This document shows, piece by piece, positions 1-6,677 of a stretch of 16,159 bases of DNA; position 1 is the stretch's first letter; every line of letters starts with the position of its first letter. This DNA comes from Equivita sp045641605 (lineage in GTDB: Bacteria > Actinomycetota > Coriobacteriia > Coriobacteriales > Eggerthellaceae). The position numbers and the translations under genes are program-made. The notes beneath the pieces were generated by a model. The model was given only the letters and a program-made list of their open reading frames with translations. It made no database searches and was not told where the DNA came from. The stretch covers positions 1 through 16,159 of the forward strand of contig JAZUHG010000024.1 of the NCBI GenBank assembly GCA_045641605.1, in the 5' to 3' direction.

Positions 1-388
1 CGCTGGCAAAACGTACATAAGCAACCTGATCGATCTTTGCCAGGCGCGAAAGAACCATCTCGCCTATCTCGTCAGATTTAATTTCGCTGACTCCATTATT
101 ATGAAGCTCAGTAGAAATCTCCTCAATTAAGCCCTCAATAACTTTGGCGTCCACAGGCCTTTTGGCGCATGAAATTAGAACGCCTCTAAATAACTTATCT
201 GGATCGAAAGTCTCGGCTGAGCCGCTTCGTTTTATAACAACAATAGGCTTTTCTTCCATACGTTCATATGTAGTGAAACGATGCTTGCACTTAAGACATT
301 CTCGCCTACGCCTAATAGACGAAATATCATCGGTTGGTCTAGAATCAACAACACTTGAGTCTTCGAAACCACATTTTGGACAACGCAT
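1..388 (-). CDS. nrdR: Transcriptional repressor NrdR (3' end cut by window edge)
   Basis: NrdR is the Zn-ribbon/ATP-cone repressor of ribonucleotide reductase genes. The 129 visible codons start MRCPKCGFEDSSVVDSRP. The zinc ribbon is C3/C6 and C31/C34 (CPKC and CLKC) with a basic stretch SIRRRR just before the second pair, as in the family. From about residue 49 the ATP-cone begins (KPIVVIKRSGSAETFDPDKL) and runs to the window edge. Family length is about 150-160 residues, so roughly 20-30 C-terminal residues are missing. The ATG at 386-388 is preceded by a good Shine-Dalgarno (GGGGAG, 5 nt away). It is divergent from lexA, an arrangement familiar from Actinomycetota. No UGA is seen in the visible part. 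Assignment is firm. Confidence 0.95.
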   Translation of the reverse strand, partial: MRCPKCGFEDSSVVDSRPTDDISSIRRRRECLKCKHRFTTYERMEEKPIVVIKRSGSAETFDPDKLFRGVLISCAKRPVDAKVIEGLIEEISTELHNNGVSEIKSDEIGEMVLSRLAKIDQVAYVRFAS

Positions 389-399
389 TTTTCTCCCCT

Positions 400-415
400 T
401 TTCTACATATTGTGT
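400..415 (-). promoter_or_regulatory. Candidate NrdR box 1 (nrdR autoregulation)
   Basis: Minus-strand sequence ACACAATATGTAGAAA agrees at 12 of 16 positions with the NrdR box consensus as I remember it (ACACWATATWTWGTGT). The left half is perfect and the right half degenerate. It lies 12 nt upstream of the nrdR start codon. The core CTACA-N5-TGTAG is itself an inverted repeat. Autoregulation of nrdR is plausible but the match was made by eye. Confidence 0.35.
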
Positions 416-453
416 AGTTATCAATATTGGAGGGTCATTTTAGCACATATTTA

Positions 454-469
454 ACACAAAATATAGATA
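454..469 (+). promoter_or_regulatory. Candidate NrdR box 2
   Basis: Plus-strand ACACAAAATATAGATA also agrees at 12 of 16 positions with the recalled NrdR box consensus. Its centre is 54 bp from that of the first candidate, close to five helical turns. NrdR boxes usually occur in pairs on one helical face. The region is very AT-rich, so chance similarity is a real possibility. Confidence 0.3.
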
Positions 470-498
470 TTATGTTCATTTTTTTGAATGAAAATTAA

Positions 499-528
499 TT
501 GCACAAATGTTTGGTAAAGTGCTAATAT
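499..528 (+). promoter_or_regulatory. lexA promoter with candidate LexA operator
   Basis: A -35 TTGCAC (499-504) and a -10 TAATAT (523-528) are separated by 18 bp. Transcription would begin near 535, only about 3 nt before the lexA ATG at 538, giving a nearly leaderless mRNA. No convincing Shine-Dalgarno fits (only AAGG at 529-533). Overlapping the -35 is TGCACAAATGTTTG (500-513), which matches the Gram-positive LexA box CGAACRNRYGTTYC at 11 of 14 positions and would suit autorepression. A further 6-bp inverted repeat (TTCATT/AATGAA, 475-492) lies just upstream. Confidence 0.5.
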
Positions 529-537
529 AAGGCCCCC

Positions 538-1161
538 ATGAATAAAAAGCAAACCTTATATACCGCGAAAGCTACTGCTAACTGTCAAGAAATCTTGCAG
601 ATTATCAAAGACTTTATTGCCGATCATGATTACAGTCCAACTGCACGAGACATCATGAAGCGCACGAAGTTGAAGTCCGTATCTTCGGTTCATGCTTACA
701 TAATTGAGCTTGAGAACAAGGGTTTAATCACTCGCGAGAATAACAAGTCTCGCTCTATCAAGCTTAGCGGTGCTGCTGGAACTTCCCCAAAAGTTGATTT
801 GCCTATTGTTGGCGAAGTCGCCGCGGGCTTTCCTATTTTAGCTGAGGAGAATATTACCGAGAATGTTACACTTCCGGCTGATCTCGCAGGTCGTGGCAAC
901 TTTATTTTAACTGTTCGTGGAAACTCGATGATTGATGCAGGCATCTTCGATGGCGACAAGGTTATCGTTCGCCAACAAAAGACTATCAAAAATGGCGAGA
1001 TTGCCGTTGTTCTTATGGGCAACGAAGCCACAGTCATACGCTTCTATAAAGAAAAAGGCCACTTTAGGTTACAACCCGAGAATAAACGTATGAAAGCAAT
1101 GATTGTTGACGAATGTGAACTTTGCGGTAAAGTTATTGGTCTTTATCGCAGCATAAAATAA
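538..1161 (+). CDS. lexA: LexA-type SOS repressor lacking the catalytic lysine
   Basis: This is a 207-residue LexA homologue, of normal length. The N-terminal winged helix-turn-helix covers about residues 12-75 (SPTARDIMKRTKLKSVSSVH). The S24-type peptidase fold follows. The self-cleavage site VAAGFP is intact (A96-G97) and so is the nucleophile S130 (RGNSMIDAG). The general-base Lys, expected 37 residues later as in E. coli S119/K156, is replaced by Ile167. The local motif is EATVIRFYKE, where the B. subtilis protein as I recall it has EATVKRFYKE. The codon is ATA at 1036-1038, one base from AAA. Read literally, the protein can bind DNA but should not cleave itself. It is the only plus-strand gene, ends in TAA and overlaps the miaA 3' end by 29 bp. 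Family assignment is firm; altered function is inferred. Confidence 0.95.
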   Translation: MNKKQTLYTAKATANCQEILQIIKDFIADHDYSPTARDIMKRTKLKSVSSVHAYIIELENKGLITRENNKSRSIKLSGAAGTSPKVDLPIVGEVAAGFPILAEENITENVTLPADLAGRGNFILTVRGNSMIDAGIFDGDKVIVRQQKTIKNGEIAVVLMGNEATVIRFYKEKGHFRLQPENKRMKAMIVDECELCGKVIGLYRSIK

Positions 1162-2068
1162 CTTCCCTAACAGCCTCTTCGGGGGCTATTTTTTCATAGT
1201 CAATCCAGTTAATGCGAGTATCTTTATTAAACCAAGTACGCTGACGTTTTGCGTATTGTTTGGTTGCTGTTTTGATTTGCTCTATGGCTTCGTCTAAGGA
1301 GCATTCGCCATCTAAATAAGAAACAATTTCTTTATAACCAATCGCGCTAGCAGCAGTCAAGGCCTCGCGATAATTATCATCTAGAAGTTGTTTGACTTCA
1401 TCAACCAAGCCAGCTTCAATCATTTTATCTACACGAGCATCTATTCTTGAGCGAAGAGTATCTGGGCTTACCTTTAGACCGAAAAATTTTGCAGGATAAA
1501 CTTGTTTGATCTCTGCTAAATTTTCTTTTTGCTCATGATAGCTTTTACCTTCTTCTAAAAGTTCAAGTGCACGAACAACTCGCACAACGTTGTTCTCGTG
1601 AATTAGCTCTGCGCTCTTTGGGTCTTTTGAATTGAGTATTTCTCACAATTCATGCGGGCCCTTTTCTTCGGCGATTTGCATGTACTTTTCACGTATAGGA
1701 TTTTGGGTCTGCTCCCCTGCTGGAAAGTCATAATCGTCAATTACAGATCTTACATAAAAGCCTGTTCCGCCGCATAAAATTGGCCTCTTACCTCGGCTTT
1801 TGATGTCTTCTATGCAGCTACGTGCATATTTTTGGAACAAGGCTACAGAATAAGCTTCGTCTGGATTTACGATATCTAGGCCCCAATGAGCAACAAGTTT
1901 TTCTTCCTCACGAATTTTGCCCGTACCAATATTCATACCCTTGTAAATTTGCATAGAATCGGCACTAATAACTTCGCCGTCAATTTTTGAAGCGAGCAAA
2001 TTGGCAACATCGCTTTTCCCCGAAGCCGTAGGCCCAACAATAACTATTATTTCGTCTTGCTTAGGCAA
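1133..2068 (-). CDS. miaA: tRNA dimethylallyltransferase MiaA
   Basis: MiaA transfers a dimethylallyl group from DMAPP to N6 of A37 in tRNAs reading UNN codons, the step before MiaB. The product is 311 residues, normal for the family, when the UGA at 1643-1645 is read as Trp in the segment HELWEILNSKDPKSAELIHE. Under the standard code the gene would break into 141- and 150-residue pieces. Motifs: P-loop GPTASGKS at residues 12-19, then DSMQIYKGMNIGTGK, GTGFYVRSVIDDYDFP, and a C-terminal KRQRTWFNKDTRINWID. The start is TTG at 2066-2068, supported by a strong Shine-Dalgarno AAGGGGAG 4 nt away inside the end of miaB. The two genes overlap by 8 nt, implying translational coupling. Stop is TAA. 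Two further Trp codons are ordinary TGG. Confidence 0.95.
1172..1194 (+). terminator. Rho-independent terminator of lexA
   Basis: A 6-bp stem AGCCTC/GGGGCT with one G-T pair is closed by a TTCG tetraloop and followed by ATTTTTT. It starts 10 nt after the lexA stop codon and lies inside the C-terminal coding part of the convergent miaA gene. Confidence 0.85.
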
Positions 2069-3413
2069 GCTCTCCCCTTAAATATCAAGTCTTGGCTTCT
2101 GTAATTTTTACCGGCAAGATCTCTCCAGTATAATCCGAAGACTTTTTGCCAGCAGGAAGATTAACATGAACAGTTTGGTTCTTCGGAGTTTTTCCTACTA
2201 AAACTTTATCATCTTTTTTAGAACTTCCTTCAAATAAAACATCCATGTTTGTATTTAAGTCTTGTTGGTTTAGCTCATAAGCTTTATCGGCAACAAGATC
2301 AACCAACTTATCAAAACGTTCCTGAATTACTTCCTTAGGCGTGTCGTCTTTGATCTTGGCCGCAGGAGTGCCTTCGCGTCTCGAATATATAAAGGTAAAT
2401 ACCTGGTGGTAGCCTACCTTTTTGACCAGATCATAGGTAGCATTAAAGTCTTCTTCGGTCTCGCCCGGGAATCCTACAATTATATCCGTCGACAAAGAGA
2501 TATCTGGACGGGCGTCTCTTAACTTATCAATCAACTCTAAATAATGCTTAGAGTTATACTTTCTATTCATCTCTTTTAAAACTCTGTCGCTTCCCGACTG
2601 CACTGGCAAATGAAGTGCGGGTTGTAAGGTCTTCAAACTACCGAAGGCGCGGATTACCTCATCCGTTATGTCTTTTGGATGACTTGTGGCAAATCGCAGG
2701 CGATCAAAACCAAGCTCGTCAATTTTGCATAGCAAATCATAAAACTTTGGCTCTCCATAAAGATCTCGGCCGTAAGAATTTACATTTTGGCCAAGAAGAG
2801 TCAGTTCTTTTACGCCTTCTTTTTTATAAGTTTTGGCCTCATCGACAATGCTGTCAATTTCTCTAGACTTTTCACGTCCGCGAACATAAGGGACAATGCA
2901 GTACGAACAAAAATTATTGCAACCAATTGTGATTGGTAATCAGGCAGCTCAAAAGCTCTCTCTATGTGTTGGGAGATCTGTCGGGAAGCCTTCGGAGGCA
3001 TCCAAAACCTCAACTACCTTATTGTTTTTGTTTACAGCTTCTTCGATAAGTGCTGGTAGATGACCAATATTATGCGTTCCGAAGACAACATCGACGTTTG
3101 GAACAATTTCTTTTAGTTTGTCAGCATCACGCTGGCCTACGCATCCGCCAATTGCCAATACCCTATCTTTTAGTGGCGAATCTTTTCGCAATGGAACATT
3201 TTTTATAGAACTGGCTTGACCGTAAAGGCGAACGTCAGCTGCTTCGCGGACACAACAAGTCATATAAATTACAAGGTCGCAGTCTTTAATTTCATCAACA
3301 CTTGTTGCTCCCAAAGATTCAAGCATGCCACAAATCCTCTCGCTGTCATGCTTATTCATTTGACAGCCAAAGGTAACAATATGAAAATTGATATCTTGAA
3401 AATTGAAGGACAT
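2061..3413 (-). CDS. miaB: tRNA-2-methylthio-N6-dimethylallyladenosine synthase MiaB
   Basis: MiaB is a radical-SAM methylthiotransferase that converts i6A37 to ms2i6A37 in tRNA, using two [4Fe-4S] clusters. The full product is 450 residues. N-terminal UPF0004 cysteines are at about 17, 53 and 91. The radical-SAM motif CNNFCSYC has cysteines at about 165, 169 and 172, and the MiaB hallmark LLGQNVNSYG follows. A TRAM domain ends the protein. Three in-frame UGAs are read as Trp: 2949-2951 and 2940-2942, giving SFWAAWLPITIGCNN just before the radical-SAM cysteines, and 2085-2087, giving EAKTWYLRGELA before the TAA. The standard code would cut off the catalytic domain. ATG at 3411-3413 has GGGGAG upstream. 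It sits 13 nt after spoVS and overlaps miaA by 8 nt. Confidence 0.96.
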
Positions 3414-3426
3414 GGCTCCCCTTGAA

Positions 3427-3699
3427 TTATTTTTTAGAAGCCATTACCTTAAATCTGATTGCTGTTCTGGTCTCTTCATTAATCGAAATAGTTGCAAAAG
3501 CTGGTACGATGCTGATTTCTACACCTACAGGTGATAAAAATCCGCGAGATATCGCAACAGACTTAACAGCTTGATTAACCGCTGCAGCGCCAACTGATTG
3601 GATTTCGACTTCGTTGCCATCCTTGATTAAACCAGCAATGGCTCCCGCAACGTTTGCGGGCGAAGACTTTGAAGATACTTTTAATAATACAGTTTCCAT
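3427..3699 (-). CDS. spoVS: Stage V sporulation protein S (SpoVS) family protein
   Basis: A 90-residue protein with the typical SpoVS sequence: METVLLKVSSKSSPANVAGA, then VEIQSVGAAAVNQAVKSVAI, and a C-terminal segment ending in RFKVMASKK. It has an Alba-like fold in the family. SpoVS is needed for late sporulation in Bacillus but is widespread in non-sporulating bacteria, so its presence does not show that this organism sporulates. It is the first gene of a spoVS-miaB-miaA operon and ends in TAA. The Shine-Dalgarno is weak (GGAAC, about 9 nt upstream of ATG). Confidence 0.93.
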   Translation of the reverse strand: METVLLKVSSKSSPANVAGAIAGLIKDGNEVEIQSVGAAAVNQAVKSVAISRGFLSPVGVEISIVPAFATISINEETRTAIRFKVMASKK

Positions 3700-3729
3700 T
3701 TTTTTGTTCCATTTGTCGTTTTACTATTG

Positions 3730-3774
3730 CAATAATTAAGCTTCAGTAATGTTTTTATAGTTTCATAATTATTG
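3730..3774 (-). other. Stem-loop at the 5' end of the spoVS leader
   Basis: A perfect 9-bp inverted repeat, CAATAATTA on the minus strand (3766-3774) and TAATTATTG (3730-3738), encloses a 27-nt loop. It begins about 2 nt after the predicted transcription start, so the spoVS-miaB-miaA mRNA would carry a 5'-terminal stem-loop. The stem is AT-rich and moderately stable at best. Confidence 0.4.
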
Positions 3775-3782
3775 GGAGCCGT

Positions 3783-3791
3783 ATTATAGCA
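3783..3791 (-). promoter_or_regulatory. Extended -10 promoter for spoVS-miaB-miaA
   Basis: Minus-strand TGCTATAAT is a perfect extended -10 element (TGN plus TATAAT). No good -35 is seen; that region falls inside the right half of the 19-bp inverted repeat. The predicted start near 3776 gives a leader of about 77 nt. Confidence 0.6.
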
Positions 3792-3794
3792 TAT

Positions 3795-3909
3795 GAGGGC
3801 GATTTCGAATATGTATTTCTTCAACGGCTTCGCGGTATACCAAAGTGCATTCGCCTGCTATAAATAGGCGCTGCAGGGGTTTCGAAATATCATATTCGAA
3901 ATCGCCCTC
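3795..3909. repeat. 19-bp perfect inverted repeat around a 77-bp segment
   Basis: GAGGGCGATTTCGAATATG (3795-3813) is repeated exactly in reverse complement at 3891-3909. The right arm starts at the last base of the GHKL gene stop codon, and the left arm lies 3 bp from the extended -10 element of spoVS. Inside are a smaller hairpin CGCCT-N9-AGGCG (3852-3870), an extra TTCGAA at 3881-3886 (also present once in each arm), and a plus-strand TGCTATAAA that resembles an extended -10. No T-run follows either arm, so it is not a standard terminator. It could be an RNA hairpin, an operator pair, an invertible promoter segment or a small MITE remnant. Confidence 0.8.
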
Positions 3910-5009
3910 TAAGAGTCTTCCCTTGTGTCAAAGGATACAGATATTTTAGAGCCTTTAATAAAAACTTTAGGATCTATATTTTTATCAAGATAATATTTAT
4001 CTGAGATATTAGCGAAGGCTTCGCAGACTGCGGAAGCTAATGCTTCCTTGTCGGAAGCATCAAGCTTCAAGGACTTCGTCTTGGGTTTAGAACGATATAC
4101 CGAAGTAACATTAGAGATGTTGAGAGCGTTTCCGTTGACGCCCTTACGGGCGATTCTTTCGAGTAAGCTTGATTGTGGCGAAATATCGCCGTCCATGATG
4201 CGACGAGCTGTGCGTTTAGAAAGCGAAATGCCAATTTCGGCAGCATATTTTTTAAAGTCATGAACGTCTGAGGAGTATGACAGCAAGTTGACCAATTTTG
4301 TCTTGTTGTCTGGTTCGTTAAAGACGGCTTTTACATTTAGGTTTTCGCTCTTTTGGTTATAAAGAGTTGCGGCGATCTCCACAGGGCTGCCTATGTAAAC
4401 ATTAACGCTGTCGCGAGATTCAACTGCGAATTCACAAGCAGTTCTTAATATGTTTTTAGGACCACGAACAACAAGTTCGGAATTCTCGTTAACATAAAAT
4501 TCTGGAAAGCTTGATTGGTCGCGCTTCTCGCCTATCTTCTTCGTGTCGCATTTTACGGCGATTGCGCAACCTAGCTTGTTGTTAGAATTAACAACGTGCG
4601 CGTCTTCGGTGTTTTCTTTAATAGAGTAAAGTGCCATGCCACGACCATGAACCCCCCAGCTATCCATAGACATTGAGTCTAACTTAGATGTTACATAAGG
4701 CTCAAATATCGTCTTGTGATGGGTCTGAGGAACGCCACATCCATCATCAATAATCAACAGATGGCGAAAGTTTTCTTCGGTGTTTGTAGCAAGATAAATG
4801 TTTTTTGCCCCTGCGTCACGAGAGTTGCGAAGAAGTTCGATTGTTGCGTCCTCAACGCAGCGGATGTCTTGTTGGGCCTGACGCCTTTGGGCTTCGCTGG
4901 CGCGAAGACGAACATAGCCATCCCCTAGGTCTTTAGCAACCCGAAGATGGCTAGTTTCAGCTACTTTATCGACAAATTTCTTTAGATCTTTATCGTTTGT
5001 TTGAGACAT
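3909..5009 (-). CDS. GHKL (Hsp90/MutL-like) ATPase of unknown role
   Basis: A 366-residue protein with a clear GHKL ATP-binding fold: N box ELLRNSRDAGA (E58, N62), G1 box IDDGCGV (D88-D89-G90), and G2 box SWGVHGRGMALYSI (G119 to about 130). The ATPase domain resembles MutL or Hsp90 rather than sensor kinases; no histidine phosphoacceptor or membrane segment is seen. Residues about 250-290 (AAEIGISLSKRTARRIMDG and following) look like a helix-turn-helix, suggesting DNA or RNA contact. The C-terminus is unassigned. It starts 4 nt after the rny stop codon, without its own Shine-Dalgarno, so it is probably translationally coupled to RNase Y. Stop is TAG. I recognise the fold but no named family; a role linked to RNA turnover or DNA repair is only suggested by position. 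Confidence 0.85.
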   Translation of the reverse strand: MSQTNDKDLKKFVDKVAETSHLRVAKDLGDGYVRLRASEAQRRQAQQDIRCVEDATIELLRNSRDAGAKNIYLATNTEENFRHLLIIDDGCGVPQTHHKTIFEPYVTSKLDSMSMDSWGVHGRGMALYSIKENTEDAHVVNSNNKLGCAIAVKCDTKKIGEKRDQSSFPEFYVNENSELVVRGPKNILRTACEFAVESRDSVNVYIGSPVEIAATLYNQKSENLNVKAVFNEPDNKTKLVNLLSYSSDVHDFKKYAAEIGISLSKRTARRIMDGDISPQSSLLERIARKGVNGNALNISNVTSVYRSKPKTKSLKLDASDKEALASAVCEAFANISDKYYLDKNIDPKVFIKGSKISVSFDTREDS

Positions 5010-5013
5010 AAAG

Positions 5014-6555
5014 CTATTTTGCTAAGCCTTCGGCTCTTGTTTCGCGAATTACAACTACTTTGACCTGACCAGGATATTGAATGTCCTTTTCGATCTTAGC
5101 AGCGATATCATGAGCCATGACAGTTGCTTTGTCTTCGTCAACAACTTCTGGCTTTACCATTACGCGAAGCTCACGACCAGCTTGGATAGCGAATGTTTTC
5201 TCTACGCCTTCTTGCTGGTTAGCAATAGCTTCAATCTCTTCTAAACGCTTAATATAATTTTCTAAAGACTCTCTTCTAGAACCTGGACGCGAAGCAGAAA
5301 TCGCATCTGCCGACTGTACCAAGACGTCTAGTAAAGTTGTCATTTCAATGTCATTGTGGTGAGCATGAATTGCGTGAACAATCTCATCCTTCTCGCCTGC
5401 TTTATGAGCAAGGTCAGCACCAATGACGGCGTGTGAGCCTTCAACTTCGTGATCGATTGCTTTACCAATATCATGAAGTAAGCCAGCTCTCTTAGCGTCT
5501 GCAGGGTCAAGGCCAAGCTCAGTAGCCATAATTCCTGCCAAATAAGCAACTTCCAAAGAGTGCTTTAAAACGCTTTGGCCATAAGAGGTTCTGTACTCAA
5601 GGCGACCAATGGTTTCAATTAGCTCTGGGGCTAAATTATGAATGCCAGTCTCAAAAACCGCATTATTTCCAGCTTCTTGAACACGCTGATTAACCTCTTT
5701 AGATACTTTCTTATAAACTTCCTCAATACGTGCTGGCTGGATTCTTCCATCGGCAATAAGCTTCTTGAGTGTAACCGCAGCGATTTCTCTTCTAACAGGG
5801 TCAAAACTCGAAACAGTTACGGTCTCTGGCGAATCGTCGATGATAAGGTTCGTGCCTGTAATTTGCTCAAATGAGCGGATGTTACGGCCTTCGCGACCAA
5901 TGATTCGACCTTTTACTTCGTCAGATGGGATCTGAATGGTTGTAACTGTAACCTCTGAAACGTGATCTGAAGCGCAACGCTGGATTGCTAAGCTGATTAT
6001 CTCACGAGCTTTTTTGTCAGACTCAAGCTTAGTTTGCTCTTCAGCCTGCTTAATGATGTGAGCAGACTTTGCAGTTACTTCGTCTTTTAAGTTGGCTAAA
6101 AGTTCTTTTTTTGCCTCTTCGGCAGTCATGCCACTAACATGTTCAAGTTGCTGATTGATTCGTTTTTCGGAATCGGCAATCTTGTCTTCCCTTTGATCTA
6201 ATTCAACCTGGAAACTTGTCAAGTGGTCTTCTCTTTCGTCAAGAGATTCTGACCTTTTGTCCAAACTTGCTTCACGTTGATTGTTGCGATTCTCACCTGC
6301 TCTAATCTCTTGAAGCTTCTCTTTGTTTTCTTCTTCGACTTCTTGTTTAATTTTAATTTTTTCGTCTTTTGCCTCTAATTTAGCTTTGTTTACAATAGCT
6401 TCTGCATCGTTTTTTGCCTTGTCTAAAACATTCTGAGCTTTATCAGCAGCACTTTGTGCTGTTTGGTTTAATGCTTTTTTAGAAATGAGGGCTCCAGCAG
6501 CACCTCCTATTGCTAAGGCAACAACAACACCAATAATAATACCTATAATTTCCAT
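5014..6555 (-). CDS. rny: Ribonuclease Y
   Basis: RNase Y is the membrane-anchored endoribonuclease that starts decay of many mRNAs in bacteria lacking RNase E. The product is 513 residues, normal length. An N-terminal transmembrane helix (about 3-25) is followed by a long charged coiled coil (about 30-190). A KH domain carries the GREG loop near residues 220-223. The HD phosphohydrolase domain has H361-D362 in LLHDIGKAIDHE. The C-terminal Rny domain includes SADAISASRPGSRRESLENY. ATG at 6553-6555 has GGAGG 7 nt upstream. It has its own promoter and is followed by the GHKL ATPase gene. RNase J, its usual 5'-3' exonuclease partner, is also in this window. Stop is TAG. It contains no Trp codon. 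Confidence 0.98.
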   Translation of the reverse strand: MEIIGIIIGVVVALAIGGAAGALISKKALNQTAQSAADKAQNVLDKAKNDAEAIVNKAKLEAKDEKIKIKQEVEEENKEKLQEIRAGENRNNQREASLDKRSESLDEREDHLTSFQVELDQREDKIADSEKRINQQLEHVSGMTAEEAKKELLANLKDEVTAKSAHIIKQAEEQTKLESDKKAREIISLAIQRCASDHVSEVTVTTIQIPSDEVKGRIIGREGRNIRSFEQITGTNLIIDDSPETVTVSSFDPVRREIAAVTLKKLIADGRIQPARIEEVYKKVSKEVNQRVQEAGNNAVFETGIHNLAPELIETIGRLEYRTSYGQSVLKHSLEVAYLAGIMATELGLDPADAKRAGLLHDIGKAIDHEVEGSHAVIGADLAHKAGEKDEIVHAIHAHHNDIEMTTLLDVLVQSADAISASRPGSRRESLENYIKRLEEIEAIANQQEGVEKTFAIQAGRELRVMVKPEVVDEDKATVMAHDIAAKIEKDIQYPGQVKVVVIRETRAEGLAK

Positions 6556-6639
6556 ATCTAACCTCCAATATTCAGTGTTTAATCTTCATTTATAGATTTA
6601 TTATTTCAATGTGCAAAATCATATATTCTGCGGTTAGAT

Positions 6640-6648
6640 ATTATAGCA
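6640..6648 (-). promoter_or_regulatory. Extended -10 promoter for rny
   Basis: Minus-strand TGCTATAAT, identical to the element upstream of spoVS, lies 85 bp before the rny ATG. No -35 of note is present at 17 bp. The predicted start near 6633 gives a leader of about 78 nt. The rest of the 122-bp recX-rny gap shows nothing else I can name. Confidence 0.6.
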
Positions 6649-6677
6649 AAATACTTTGACAAAAATTCTTGTTTTGG

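Noticed and set aside
144..443. Plus-strand frame opposite nrdR
   Set aside because: It is antisense to a clear NrdR coding sequence and shows no recognisable family.
1036..1038. AUA reassigned to Lys as an explanation of the LexA anomaly
   Set aside because: AUA encodes Ile at a position where Ile is usual in RecA here (GIIVKSGAW), so a true substitution or a base error is more likely.
1133..2068. miaA, and likewise recA, miaB and pgsA/cinA, as pseudogenes broken by stop codons
   Set aside because: Every interruption is UGA, never UAA, UAG or a frameshift, and the flanking sequence continues the same conserved protein with Trp fitting the gap.
3785..3932. Small minus-strand coding frame through the inverted repeat (contains EGDFEYDISKP and ends NRPHML)
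   Set aside because: The frame is open from the end of the GHKL gene to TAA at 3785-3787 but has no ATG, GTG or TTG start and no Shine-Dalgarno; its ends are fixed by the palindromic arms. Possible GHKL C-terminal frameshift, but unsupported.
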